Positions 32,994-44,232 are shown, counted from the stretch's first letter. The stretch: DNA of 64,000 nt from Tillandsia leiboldiana (GCA_029204045.2 CM055063.1:27163721-27227720), one strand, 5' to 3'. A program made the numbers and translations. Notes: generated from the sequence alone by a model not told the origin.

Positions 32994-33160
32994 GATCCGG
33001 ATCGGGCTAGATGATCCGGATCCCGAACGCAGGAATTCTTCTGCGGGCTGACGATCCGGATTGTATCTGCCGATCCGGATCCCGAACGCAGTTTCTCACT
33101 GCGGGTAGCCGATCCGGATCGCAGTTATGAACTGATCCGGATCGCGGCTAGGTTTTATAA
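32994..33160 (+). promoter_or_regulatory. Probable internal promoter of Sire-2
   Basis: GATCCGGAT(C/T) sites start at 32994, 33013, 33053, 33072, 33111 and 33134 (spacings 19, 40, 19, 39, 23), and TTTATAA follows at 33154-33160. The order and spacing match Sire-1, although intervening bases differ (for example GCAGTTATGAACT against GCAAGCTCGGGAG). Confidence 0.65.
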
Positions 33161-33278
33161 GGAACGAAAGGGGTTTTTGATTTCTTTACTCCAATCTTTT
33201 GTTCCGAAGTTTCCAGAGCCTCTCTCTCTAGATTTCATCCTTCCTGGAAGCTTTCAAACTCAGGTTCTTCAACTCCAA

Positions 33279-33660
33279 GTAAGTTTTATTGATCAGAATC
33301 TCGGTTTTTCACCGTTTTTCTCTTTTCCTCCTCAAACGTGATGAATTTCTTGGATCAACTTTGTTTGTGGATGGTTTTTGATCAAATCTCTTTTGAAATA
33401 AGAACTCTGGGTAGATTAGTTTTGATTATATGCTAGGTATTCTCCTGATTAACGGATTTTTAGGCTTCGATTTCTAAAATTTCGGTTTTAGGGCATATAA
33501 TAGGGATTTTCGAAAATCATACAATTGATCTATTTTTAAAAGTCCTTTTGCAAAACTAATTTGATTCTTAGTCTCTCTACATGATAATGATTCTTTGGAT
33601 ACAATTTTTTCAATTTTTGAAAAACTAAGAATTTTTGTGTTCTTGAGTTGGTCTACACAG
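33279..33660 (+). other. Probable 5'UTR intron of the Sire-2 extra ORF
   Basis: Donor GTAAGTTT at 33279, acceptor CTACACAG ending at 33660, T-rich before the acceptor. The ATG follows 28 bases later. Length 382 bp, one less than in Sire-1. Confidence 0.5.
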
Positions 33661-33688
33661 GATTCCTTTTCTCAAGAAACCATTAGTA

Positions 33689-35143
33689 ATGGTGATCACT
33701 TGGATTGTCTTTCTACTTGCGGCTATGGTTCATACAAGAGACACCGTCAAGCCCAAGAGGGCTAAGAAGGCTAAGAAAGCGAAGAAAGCTAAAGATGATT
33801 CCGATACAGAATCTGAAACGGAATCAATTGACTGGGATGAACTGCAAGTTGAAGCAACGACTGTTCCCACTGCTTCAAAGGGAAAAGCGCCTGCGGAAAC
33901 ATCGAAGGCTCCGCCTACTGCTGCTGAAAAAGGGAAAGCTCCAATGGAAGAAACTTCTGGGAAAACAAGAAGAAAAAGTATTGCTCGCAAAAGAGGGAGT
34001 GCTCGAGGAATCACCATTGAGCAACCAGCTGCTAGCCAAGCACCTCCTCAAGACTTTGTCAGCTCGGCTAGAATAAAGGATTTTGAAAACAGAGAATGCA
34101 TTGGAGAAAGGCATGTTGATGTAAAAGCCTTAAGGCAGCGTTCTCAGATGTTCGGGACTTTGTTTGACCAGAGAGGTCTTGCTTCCATTTGCAATTTCCC
34201 GGAGAACACTGGGTATTGTCTTCACTCAGTGAGGATGTTTTATCAGAATGCCTGCTATCTAGTTGATCAGGAAAGCGGGCGTCGGGATTTTCAAACATTA
34301 GTCAAGAATGTCAGAATCAAAGTAACGCCTCAGCTAATTGGTGAAGTACTAGGGATGGACGCCCGAGCCGATGGCACTCATTACCTGAAGAATCAAGCTT
34401 TCAACACCTTCTCCTGGAGAGTGGTAGTTGATGGAATCTGTGTTCCAGATACTCGGTCGACAGGAAACTCCGTTTTCTCGAAAGAACAACGACCAGAGTA
34501 CCGCATCTTAAATCTCATTGTTTGTTACAATATTATTCCAAACATGAACACTAAGGTTCTTCGGTGGGAAAGAATGATATTCCTTTATCTACTTGGAAAC
34601 CCCGCAGCAGCAATGGGAGCTAACTTAAACATTCCCTACGTCATCTGGTCAAGGATGGCACGATATGTGGAGCAAGCTCATCCGTCAGAGAGACTACCTT
34701 TTCCAATGATCATCATGCGCATTCTTCGCAAGTTTAAAGCTGACACAAATGCGAGTTCCTATCTGCACAGTTTAGGAACGATCAATGACACAACATTTGT
34801 AAAGTCTCTTTCGACGAAGCCAGATGAACCTTTCATACCTCTTCACCGGCAACGCGAACAACGACAACAAGCAACAACCTCTGCACCGGCAGCAGCTCCT
34901 CCAGTTCAACCAGCACCTCCGGCACAAGAAGCACCACAATCAACTTCTGATGATGATGCATCTGTTACCTCAATCTATAAAGAACAGCAAAGGCTCTCCA
35001 ACGAGCAAGAACGTATATCAAATGAACTAATTGAGGTAAAGGAAGAAATAAAGAAGGTAAATAAACATCAATCAGCAATGAACAAGCGAATAAAGAAGAT
35101 CTTCCAAATCCTCGGCTGTATCAGTTCAGACGAGTCTGAATAA
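33689..35143 (+). CDS. Sire-2 extra (env-position) ORF, intact, 484 aa
   Basis: A complete frame between pol and the 3' LTR. Residues 4-14 are hydrophobic (TWIVFLLAAMV) and could be a signal anchor. Residues 21-35 are Lys-rich (KRAKKAKK) and 36-51 acidic. A core of about residues 127-350 contains RECIGERHV, VTPQLIGEVLGM, YRILNLIVCYNIIPNM and RWERMIFLYLLGNP. A Pro/Gln/Ala linker follows (385-420), then a charged predicted coiled coil (428-472) and the end SSDESE. The core resembles the 'putative plant transposon protein' domain (PF20167 type) known from many plant elements; its role is not known. Met1 is favoured over Met13 because the upstream hydrophobic residues are conserved in Sire-1 despite many third-base changes. 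It lacks the features of a proven fusion glycoprotein, so I do not call it env. Confidence 0.85.
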   Translation: MVITWIVFLLAAMVHTRDTVKPKRAKKAKKAKKAKDDSDTESETESIDWDELQVEATTVPTASKGKAPAETSKAPPTAAEKGKAPMEETSGKTRRKSIARKRGSARGITIEQPAASQAPPQDFVSSARIKDFENRECIGERHVDVKALRQRSQMFGTLFDQRGLASICNFPENTGYCLHSVRMFYQNACYLVDQESGRRDFQTLVKNVRIKVTPQLIGEVLGMDARADGTHYLKNQAFNTFSWRVVVDGICVPDTRSTGNSVFSKEQRPEYRILNLIVCYNIIPNMNTKVLRWERMIFLYLLGNPAAAMGANLNIPYVIWSRMARYVEQAHPSERLPFPMIIMRILRKFKADTNASSYLHSLGTINDTTFVKSLSTKPDEPFIPLHRQREQRQQATTSAPAAAPPVQPAPPAQEAPQSTSDDDASVTSIYKEQQRLSNEQERISNELIEVKEEIKKVNKHQSAMNKRIKKIFQILGCISSDESE

Positions 35144-35860
35144 TCCGTATCCTTCTAATTTATGTTTATTATGCATATGCTTAAATCCTTCTGTTGTGCA
35201 GGTTTTTAAGTTTTAATTTGAGTTTTTAGTTCTCGAACTTAAACTGTTAACCATTCTCTCCACTTATGTAATTTTTGGCTTTATTTGTGACAAAAAGGGG
35301 GAGAGAGTTTAGAACAAGGTAAGAGTTTAGAACAATGATTGAACAATGATTGTGAACTGATGATGAAGATTTTGTGTATATCAAGGTAAGTATGATCTCA
35401 ACTTCAACTTTGGTTTTCATCTTGTGATTGTTTGCATGTCTCGACTAACTATTCGACTAACTATTTGGGCATGTAATATAACTAACAAGTTGATGTTGGA
35501 CTAACATTTTGACATTTGGTTTTTGAATGCATAGAAGATATGTTGGTTTTTAACTTTGATTCTCTTACATATCTGAATTCTCAAATGTCATGATGATTAG
35601 ATAAACTTTGTCTCTGTACTAGGTTTTGTATGCTAAATATTCTTGAGGTATCTAACGATCTCTTTTTGTCAAGAATGATTTCTTTGTGCAGAGAGTACAG
35701 ATGTCTAAGTCTAGAGTCTGTTTTAGGAGTTTATCTCATGTTTTTAAATTTTTGGATCTCCATTGTAAATTTTTGTTGTATGGTGATAGCAATAAAAATA
35801 TCTTTTTGAATTTTCTTTAGTGGATCTATGTTTTGTCACGAAACCGCCAAAGGGGGAGAT
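35144..35860 (+). other. Sire-2 3' spacer with polypurine tracts
   Basis: Non-coding. Contains GACAAAAAGGGGGAGAGAG (about 35290-35308) and the LTR-adjacent AAAGGGGGAGAT (35849-35860). The first half is diverged from Sire-1; from about 35640 the two are nearly the same. Confidence 0.65.
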
Positions 35861-37205
35861 TGTTACGGAATTTGAGTTGGCGTAGTTTCGTGAAAGTCTC
35901 AAGTCTTGAAGATTGAAGGTGAAGAAAGTTGGATCATTTAACTCAATCTCAAGAAAGAAGAATTCAAAAGGATCAGGTATGTTTAACTAAAGTTTTTGTG
36001 CGATCCGAATACTTCTTGTAGTGTAGAAACACTTGGAAGAATCTTTCATTGCATAAAAATCAAAAACTGGACTTGGGACATGTTCAGGATCCGGATCAGG
36101 TTGTTCGATCCGGATCCCGAAGGTGGTTCGTTCATACACCAGTTCAATCCGGGTCGTAGTCTCATGATCCGGATCCCGAACAGTGAGTTTACCATTTTCC
36201 TTGAACGATCCGGATCATGCTTCGCAATCCGGATCCCGAACGTTGATGTTTGGTAAACTGTATGAACGATCCGGATCATGCACTTCGATCCGGATCCCGA
36301 ACCTTCGTTTTTCTGGAACTGGCTGTTTCGTTACGACGATCCGGATCCTAGCTAGTCCGATCCGGATCGCCGTCCGTAAAATTTCCAGAAATGTTAGGTT
36401 TTTGATTCTTATCTCCTTCCTAGGGTTTCTAACCTATAAATACACCCTATGACTCCTTTTCTAGGGTGGATCCACATAGTCTTTAGCCGTCATTTTCATA
36501 TACCATTTTATACGGCTATAGATCCACATATAGAGAAGAAAGGAAATCATTAGAGAATACTCTATGTTTCTTCATCTATATTGATTAGTTTGATTCTAGG
36601 TTTTCATACTCACATCTCGAGTTGAATCAAACTAATGAATACTTAGATGGTATTTCCGATCTATCTTTGATCTAAGTATTCGGCGGATCATCACCACCCA
36701 AAACAACGATTTACCCCAAAAATCGGCGCGTGGATTCGCGTGTCCTTGTGGATTCAAGGTTCAAACCGCTCTCGTGGATTCGGAGCGAGGCACGTTCGTG
36801 GATTCGAAGGGTGCTATTGGGTGAAGACCGTGGATTCGGTCGGACGTCGTGGATTCGACGTTGGACGCCGTGGATTCGGCGTTGGGCGCAGATCGTGGAT
36901 TCGAGAAGCGTCGCGGAGCGAGCGGAGAAGATCCTCTAGGAGCGTATGGAAAAGGTTGAGTCGTAAGTGTGTACGGTAAATCACCTTGTACGTGTTTTAA
37001 TTCTAGTGGATTTCTGCCGTGTTATCGGTCCCGTGGTTTTTTACTCCGGTGATGGAGTTTTCCACGTAAAAATCTTGCGTATTATTTTTATTTCCGCATT
37101 GGGTTTTATCGCAACGATTTTTTGAGTGTTTATACGTTTACACCTATTCACCCCCCTCTAGGTGTTTTTTCCCCTATTTAGATCCGTATTACATATAACC
37201 CAACA
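35861..37205 (+). mobile_element. Sire-2 3' LTR
   Basis: TGTTACGG to ACCCAACA, 1345 bp. The palindrome array (about 36087-36370), TATA box and GTGGATTC series (36727-36910) are all present and close to the Sire-1 5' LTR. A small insertion (TCTTTA) precedes the left arm of the TAGCCGT/ACGGCTA repeat near 36480, leaving the arms intact. Confidence 0.9.
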
Positions 37206-37213
37206 AGATTAAA

Positions 37214-37224
37214 TGGTATCATAG
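37214..37224 (+). other. Tek-A primer-binding site, one mismatch
   Basis: TGGTATCATAG matches the tRNA-Met site of Tek-B at 44233 except for one base. It marks the start of the Tek-A interior next to the Sire-2 LTR. Confidence 0.8.
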
Positions 37225-37431
37225 AAAAACAACTTTAACCACAGTAATCAGTAACCAACATCCACAGTGCATAACGCCACAAGCAACTGAACATGAGATA
37301 ACCAAGGTATAGGTGCGGTAGACCGTGAGTGTGCGAGGGAAAAGGGAGATTTAATTTCGGTGCGTCTGTAGGTCATGGTGCTAGACCAGTTAGGTCTAGG
37401 GTTGACTTGGTTTCTTTGTATACAGCGGATA

Positions 37432-38759
37432 ATGGCCCGAACTGGGTTATTAACGGAGAACGCAGGGGCAGAAAGTACGGTGCCAACAGCGGCGGAGTAT
37501 CAGCTTCTCCGTCAACAACTACGAGAGATGGCCGGGCAGTTAGCAGCCTTTATGGAACAAGTGCGTCAGTTGACGCAACAGCCGACTACACCAGTGGAGG
37601 TCGCCCAGGCTCCTCTGCCCGGACCAGCCGCACCAGTGACGGAACCGTCGGTGGCGGACAGCGAGACTATGGTCGCCCCTCCTCCGACCACGGTGACCGA
37701 GATACCGTCGGTTCATCTGACAACGCCTTCAGTAGCACTAACACCAGCAACTTCGGGACCTACGCCGGGAGCCACTATTGGAGACCCCTTAAGAGAGACC
37801 GTGGTGACGCCTACCCCCAGAATGTCCGCCGATGCCGCGGGGGAAGCCCCTATCCAGCAAACCGAACGGGACAGGGTGAGAGCGAACTTGACGGATTTCA
37901 AGAAGTACGACCCACCCGTGTTTGAGGGAGAGACGACCGACCCTTGGGTCGTGGAAAAATGGATAGACACCATGGAAAAGCTTTTCGGAGATTTGCTAAT
38001 GGAGGAGCAGGAGCGGGTCCCCTTGGCAGTCCATTTTCTTGAGGGAAACGCCTGCATGTGGTGGAAGACGGTGTGCTCGGACCCCTCGAAGGACACCGCT
38101 CTTCCATCTTGGTCCTCGTTCCGAGAAAAACTATTTGGGGCATTTTTCTCCGACAGCATCAAACGGCAGATGGAAGATGACCTGAAGCATATCAAGCAAG
38201 GAAGGCGGACGGTTATGGGGTACCAACGGGCATTTGTGAAGTTGGTCAAATGTGTCCCCTTGTCATGAGAAATGAATCTCACAAAGCCCGTCTTTTTGTG
38301 GATGGTTTACGGAGCGACATCTTCGAGGTGGTGCAAGCGGCGGATTTGCACACCTTCTAGGAGGTGGTCGATAGAGCCACCACAATGGAGCGCGGATTTG
38401 CGATTTCACGAGCCCGACGGGAGAGCTCGGAACACAGCAGGGATAAGAAACGAACTCGGCCTTACTTCGGAAGAGAGCATACCAAGGGGAGCCGGCCTCC
38501 TAAATACCCAAGATCGCAACAAGGAATCAAGAATGCGCTGACGGGAGTACAAAGGCCGGTGGGCAAGTCTTGCATCATTTGTGACGGAATACACCAAGTG
38601 ACCGAATGTCCCCATAAGCAAGACCACTGTTTTCGATGCGGCAAACCGGGGCACCTCCGTTTCAACTGCCCCTTGAAAACGGGGACACCATCCGTAGCAG
38701 CATCTACGCCTTCGTCTCAGCAATCGGGAGCAGGGAGAGTCTATACGATGACCCACTAG
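37432..38759 (+). pseudogene. gag: Tek-A gag, decayed but with capsid core
   Basis: The frame from MARTGLL (37432) to 38268 holds the N-terminal coiled segment (LREMAGQLAAFMEQVRQL) and the retrotransposon Gag capsid core (EKWIDTMEKLFGDLL; VHFLEGNACMWW; FREKLFGAFF). A frameshift near 38265 and a stop at about 38358 follow. The rest (38364-38759) carries the CCHC knuckle CFRCGKPGHLRFNC. It is the only Gag in the window that shows what Tek-B has lost. Confidence 0.85.
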
Positions 38760-40974
38760 GGGACGGACCCACCGGAGGACGTCGTAGCAGGTAATACTCG
38801 AGTTTCATATCATCGTGTTAGAACATTTGTGTCAACACCTGAGCATCCCACTCTTTCACCTCGCTTCGTGTTTTCACCCCTACCTTAGTTATTAGAAGAA
38901 ATCCCCATCGTAGAAATAAGTTCGGTCGGATCTTTAGGCTACCCCTCGAGGCAGGCGGCCTTACTCCTTCCTGCCCAGCGAGGGTGGGGCGAGTTCTTAA
39001 TCTCTAAGAACTAGTGGGGTTTCCGTTAAGGGTTATCGGCGTAGCGCTTGGGACCGACGGTCGCGGCAATCTTTAAGCGGTAGTTGACTGCTTGAAGTTC
39101 CAAGTGCGTCTCCGGGAACCGGACTTACAGGAACGTGTAAACTTAGCTTATAGGAACGCCTTCTGCTCGCTTTTCCTTTCGTTGTTGCGGGCAAGAAGCT
39201 TGGTAGAAGGCAGTCGAGTAGCGTTCACGAGTTCCGTAGGGGTCTTGACATGAGAAGAACAAGTACCCCCTACCTCAGATAGATGACCTTTTCGATCAAC
39301 TACAAGGAAGCAACGGTGCTCCTAAAGATTGATCTGCGGTCCGGCTATCACCAGCCTAGAGTCCGGGGTGATGACATACCGAAAACAACCTTGCGAACTC
39401 GGAATAGTCAACGTGAGTTTACGGTTATACCGTTAGACTCGTTAACGCACCAGCGGTGTTCACGGGCATGATGAATAGGATACTCAAGCCCTTCTCATAC
39501 CAGTCGGTGATAGTCCTATAGTTGACGTTCTGATCTACTCTCGCACAGACAAGGGGTATGGGGAACACTCGCGAGTAATCCCCCAGACCCTCCGGGACCA
39601 GGAAATATATGCCAAACTCATAAAGTGTGAGTTCTGGCTCTGCGAGGTGGACTTTTTGGGGCATATCGTTTCGGCGTCTGGAATTGCAGTGGATCCGAGG
39701 AGGATTGAATCAGTGACCAACTGGGCTCGGCCAACAACGGTGACGGAAATCCGAAGCTTCCCAGGACGGGCAGGCTACTACAGACACTTCGTGGGAGGCC
39801 ACTTCCCTAAATCGACTAACCCAAAGAGGGGAGAGATTCGTCTGGACGGCCTAGTGCCAGGAGAGTTTCAAAGAACTTAAAGACAGACACGCACAGGCAC
39901 CAGTGCTCACATTGCCGAAGCCCGGAAAGGACTATAAGATTTAGTCTGACGAATCTCCAATAGGATCTTGGGAAATCAAACAACGGACACGCAACTACAA
40001 CTGGTGCGAGACAGAGTATCCTCAGAGCAAAGCAGAGTTTTTACGATTGGCTCAAAAAATGTAATAAGGTTCTGGGGACGAATTCGTGTGCCCGATAAGC
40101 TAGAAATGAGGGAAGAAAATCTAGCGAAAGCATATAATGCCCCCTACACTGCGCACTCCGGAGGTACAAAGATGTACAAGGATCTGTGGCAGACCTTCTG
40201 GTGGCCCAAATTAAAGAGTGATGTGACACAATTCGTGGCGCAATATTTGGTGTGCCAACAGGTGAAAGCGAAACATCGGCAACCGGCGGGGAAACAGACG
40301 CTTCGGCTTACGAGGGAAGTAGTAGCAGGGAAGACCCCTTACGAAGAGTAATGTTGGTCTCGACCCCAGGAGAACCCTTAGAACAAAATACTTTGTACTT
40401 TCCTGCCCAATAAGGATGTGAAGACTTAGTTGTCTTATGTGTTGGCTATTTATTTATGGGTTAAATAGGTCCAACTTCCTGCCTCGTGACGATGGCCCAG
40501 GAGACTAATAAGTTGAGTTGGGTGAGCCTAATAAGTTGAGTGGGGCTGCGGTCCACAATAGACCTAACAGCAAGAGGCCCAACAATAGACCCAACGTCCA
40601 GGTAGGTTGAGTTCGGTCAAGATCCGTGGCGCTGTGTCTGTACGCTTTAAGTGTATTGGTTGTGTATCTCTAAAAGCTCGAGCTTTTGGAATTAATGGTT
40701 GGCGCCAACGATCTGACATTCGGGATCTTGGAGCGCGTAGGCCCGGTGGCATATCGGTTGGCCCTACCGCCAAACCTCGATACGGATACTGGCACGGGAG
40801 GAAAAGAAACTTCGCAACCGGACAATCCCCTACGTAAAGGTGCAATGGAGTAACCATGAGGAGCGCGAGGCGACTTGGAGACTTGAGGCGAATATGGAAG
40901 AGTGTTTTACCGAATTGTTTAGCGAGGGTTGAGATTAAGTTTCGAGGACGAAACTTCTTATAAAGTGTGAGTGG
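38760..40974 (+). pseudogene. pol: Tek-A pol fragments
   Basis: Heavily rearranged. Recognisable pieces are an RT segment (39283-39440: KIDLRSGYHQ, DDIPKTTLRTR), the RT/connection part (39647-39880: DFLGHIVSASGIAVDPRRIESV), an integrase zinc-finger part (40010-40300: APYTAHSGGTKMYKDLWQTFWWPK) and the chromodomain-like end (about 40838-40932: VKVQWSNHEEREATW). Protease, the RT active site, RNase H and the integrase core are deleted or unreadable; 38760-39280 shows only scraps of the protease/RT linker. The GTTTCGAGGACGAAAC motif precedes the 3' LTR. Confidence 0.8.
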
Positions 40975-41511
40975 TGTAATGACACGACTTTTCTAGTAAT
41001 ATTTTACACTTCTGTTAGTAAAGTGCCTCTTTTAGGGAAGCTGAATTATCGAGTTTTCTTAAGTTGGTCGATGTGTTGCACGGATATTTTTTTGTGAAAG
41101 GGCTCAAAAAACGATGAACGGCGGTGCGATCGGATCTAAAATCTGACTTACGGATCTCCCGGAATGGGGTTCTGAAGGTCGCGGTAACCGTATGGTGCAT
41201 CGGAATCCGTGCAAAAGATCTGGCACGCCTTTCGAGGAATTTTGGAATTTATCTCGTGGGATTAGATATTTATTGTTAAATAATAAATATCCGAATGTGG
41301 GAGATTTTCCTTTTTCGTACGTATGAAAAGGAAAAATAAAATAAAATAAAAGAAAATAAATTAAGATAATTATACCCCGTTTACCGAAAGGAAAACCCTA
41401 GTTTTAAAAGATCGTCTCCTCAAACCCTTCCCTCTTGTGCGTACCGAAGACAAAAAAATAAAACCCTAGTTCGGAGAAGAGAAAAGAAAAGAGAACCCTC
41501 TCCGGAGGAGA
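40975..41511 (+). mobile_element. Tek-A 3' LTR, segment 1 of 4
   Basis: Begins TGTAATGACACGAC and aligns with the start of the Tek-B LTR at lower identity (GCGATCGGATCTAAAATCTGA against GCGATCGGATCTGAAATCCGA). It is interrupted at 41511 by Tek-B. The four segments together (40975-41511, 51472-52819, 55871-56180, 58865-59867) make an LTR of about 3.2 kb. Confidence 0.82.
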
Positions 41512-41887
41512 TGTAGTGATCCGGTCTTTCGGGGTACTTTTGACTTACGTGTAGTCGTTTAGGCCTTTAAGTGAAATAGAATTATTCAATTCTTGAAGTT
41601 GGCCATTGTGGGACGCTAGTATTTTTCCGCGATTGTGCGCGGAAAAAGAAAGCCGACGGCGCGATCGGATCTGAAATCCGATATCGGGAACCCCCTAAAC
41701 GGGATTCAAAGTGATACGGTAATTAGTCGTGCATCGGAATCCGTGCTAAATATCTTGCACCCGTTAGAGATAAGGTGGTTTATCTTGTGGGGGATAATTA
41801 ATTAGTTAATTAATTATCCCAGACGGAAAATTAATTAATTCTCTTACGTACGAATTAAAGAGGAATTAATTAAAGGTAAAGTACGAC

Positions 41888-41895
41888 TATATAAG
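41888..41895 (+). promoter_or_regulatory. TATA box of the Tek-B LTR
   Basis: TATATAAG, repeated at 49138-49145 in the 3' LTR. It places the GC-rich array and the rest of the LTR in the transcribed leader. Confidence 0.7.
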
Positions 41896-42280
41896 GGATC
41901 CCGATTATCGGAAAGGAAAAGAAAAAGGAAATAAAAACCCTAATCGGAGAGAAGGAAAAAAAAAAGAAAAAAAAAGAAAAGACGAAACCCTAGCCGGAAG
42001 AAAGGGAAAGGAGAAAGAGAAGGAGCCCGATCTTCCCGGACGCCGAACCGAAGAAAAGAACACGACCGGACAACCTTCCCGTCGATCTTCGGTTAGTAAA
42101 ATAATTTACTTAAATTATTTGGGATTTTTGTTCGTTGTCTTTTTCGTGAGTTCTTGGTTTCTTGTTTTCTCCGTCGTATCCGTCACCGTCGCCGACTTCG
42201 TCTCCTTGAAAAGGCGCGGAACGGACGGCGGAGGCGCGCGATGCCGCTAGGGCATCGCGCGGAGGAGGGTCACGGACGGC

Positions 42281-42850
42281 ACCGCACGGGCGCCGCGCGG
42301 CCACCGCGCGGACCCGCAACCGTGCGGGTACCGCGCGGACGCCGCGCGGCTGCCGCACGGGAGGCACCCGCGCGGGCCCGCAATCTTGCGGGCACCGCGC
42401 GGGCGCCGTGCGGCTGCCGCGCGGGGGGCCCCCGCGCGGGCCCGCATCCATGCGGGCACCGCGCGAGCGCCGCGCGGGAGGCACCCGCGCGGGCCCGCAC
42501 CCGTGCGGGCACCGCGCGGGCGCAGCGCGGCTGCCGCGCGGGCGCCGCGTTGCTGCCGCGCGGGCGCCGCGCGGCTGCCGCGCGGGCGGTCCCCGCGCGG
42601 GCCCGCACCCGTGCGGCGCCGCGCGGCTGCCGCGCGGGCGGCCCCCGCGCGGACCCGCATCCATGCGGGCACCGCGCGGGCGCCGCACGGCTGCCGCGCG
42701 GGCGCCGCGCGACTGCCGCGCGGGCGGCACCCGCACGGACCCGCAACCGCGCGGGCGCCGTGCCGGGCCGCACCCGCGCGGGCACCGTGCAGCCGTCGCA
42801 CGGGCAACCCGCGCGGGGCACCGCGCCGCGGGGGCATCGTCCGCGGAGAT
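42281..42850 (+). repeat. GC-rich array of short inverted repeats in the Tek-B leader
   Basis: About 570 bp of CCGCGCGGG-type modules. It contains near-perfect inverted repeats whose outer arms are GCCCGCA/TGCGGGC and whose central pair changes: AATCTT (42376-42393), ATCCAT (42440-42457) and ACCCGT (42493-42510); one copy at 42312-42329 has A/T outermost. The 3' LTR has a rearranged counterpart (about 49530-50110) and the minus solo LTR another (57580-58130). The array holds all frames open on both strands, producing long R/A/G/P-rich ORFs that I do not regard as genes. Confidence 0.88.
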
Positions 42851-44232
42851 ACGCCGCGCGGTTCTGAGCCGCGCGGGGCTCCGGCAGACGGCGACGGCGG
42901 CTCGGGAATTCCGTTTCGTCAACCGGACAATGTTGGACTTTTCCGTCAAAAACAAATGAGTAAATCGGGTCTTATGTTTTCGGATGTAAGTACACGCTTT
43001 TAACTATAGTTATCCTTGCGGACTTCCTTTAGGTCCAGACGCGCAGCGGGGGGGCGCGAAAGATTCGAGTGTTCCGATCTCTCTCCAAATAGGTGGGTAC
43101 GGTTGCTGTAAATACAACCAGTGCAGTAAGTGCATCCATCGTCATTAAAGTGCTCTCAATTTATCTAACAAAGTAGATGGACAGTTTAACCTTTCGCATA
43201 ATTGTGTTATTATCTAACAATTGAAGCGGCTGCGGTCGCAATGTTCATGACACGCCGATCTCGGCAAAAACCGTTTTGGGATGCTGCACGTACACAGGCG
43301 GATTGGCCTCCGCATGGGTGTACTTTTCCGGAAGAGTGGTCTTGTATGACCCGTGTTCCTCACAAAGGGGTGGGAGCCGTGAGGACCCCTTCGCGCCCGC
43401 TGGGAATAGCACACCAGCACCGTGGAAGGGGTTAAATGCATCAAAGGAGTGCTTGCGCACGAGGGGAGACTTTGGTCTCTCCGATAAACATTCTGGGGTT
43501 GGTGCCCAATTAAATTGATAAATCTGGGGTCGGAGCCCAGCTTAATATGTGCAGGGTTTTTAGCGAAATGGTTACGGTGTTTCCGGTTTGCTCCTTATTC
43601 CTTATTGTTGTTAGACATCTACTTTGTTTGTCACTGACTTTACCCACTCCGTGACAGGCACTACGAGGGGCGTTACCCGGGAGATTGTTGAGACTGCGTC
43701 GCGAGGACCGTAGTCAGAACGCTTGGTTATTATCATTATCTCATCTCTTTTACGCATGTTAGTTAATTTGCTTGTGAGTAGAGATATTCGTGGACATGTA
43801 TTACTTGGCACTGTGGATGAGTTGTACTTTTATAGTTTGGTTCTTCTGATGATGTTTCTTATGCGGCATGTTTTCATGATAAACCAAATGATTTCGAAAA
43901 GGGTTTTCTCAAAACGAAGTGCCGTGTGGGCACGGGTTTTGCAATTGCTGGCTTTATCCTTTCTAAACATTGATGCCGCTTTAATATTCCGCTTGATGTA
44001 GAATGTCTATTGTATGGTTGATGGTTGATGATTGTTGTATGTTGTTGTAAATGAGACGCCGTGCATATACAAAGGAGACTCTGTCCGCGGACAGGGAGAA
44101 TTTTGTGTATGTGGCGGTCTGGCACGCACCGGGGATGAGGTTTAATGTACCATGTTCAGAGAAAAAAAAAAGGATACACACGAATTTCCGCTTTGATAGA
44201 CTCAAAAACCCCCGGGGGCGTGACAGATTAAA

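Larger units (their letters stand above)
27122..37205 (+). mobile_element. Sire-2, Sirevirus-type copia element lacking its 5' end
   Basis: Collinear with Sire-1 from about residue 66 of Gag to the 3' LTR. It is inserted at the LTR/PBS junction of Tek-A: AGATTAAATGG directly follows the LTR, which is what follows the LTR of Tek-B (44226). The left half of the insertion is in the gap, so the target duplication cannot be checked. Confidence 0.9.
41512..44225 (+). mobile_element. Tek-B 5' LTR
   Basis: Starts TGTAGTGATCCGG and ends GGGGGCGTGACA. A TATA box lies at 41888-41895, purine-rich leader and AAACCCTA motifs follow to 42000, then the GC-rich array, then about 1.3 kb of AT-balanced sequence. 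Short frames throughout are not genes. Confidence 0.93.

Noticed and set aside
33689..35143. Viral envelope glycoprotein
   Set aside because: Only the position and a short hydrophobic start fit. There is no second membrane segment, cleavage site, cysteine pattern or fusion peptide, and the core looks like a plant transposon-associated domain.
42110..42955. Long arginine/alanine-rich frames on both strands (also 49360-50244 and 57312-58256)
   Set aside because: They arise from the GC-rich inverted-repeat array of the Tek-B family LTR; every frame is open, composition is that of the repeat.
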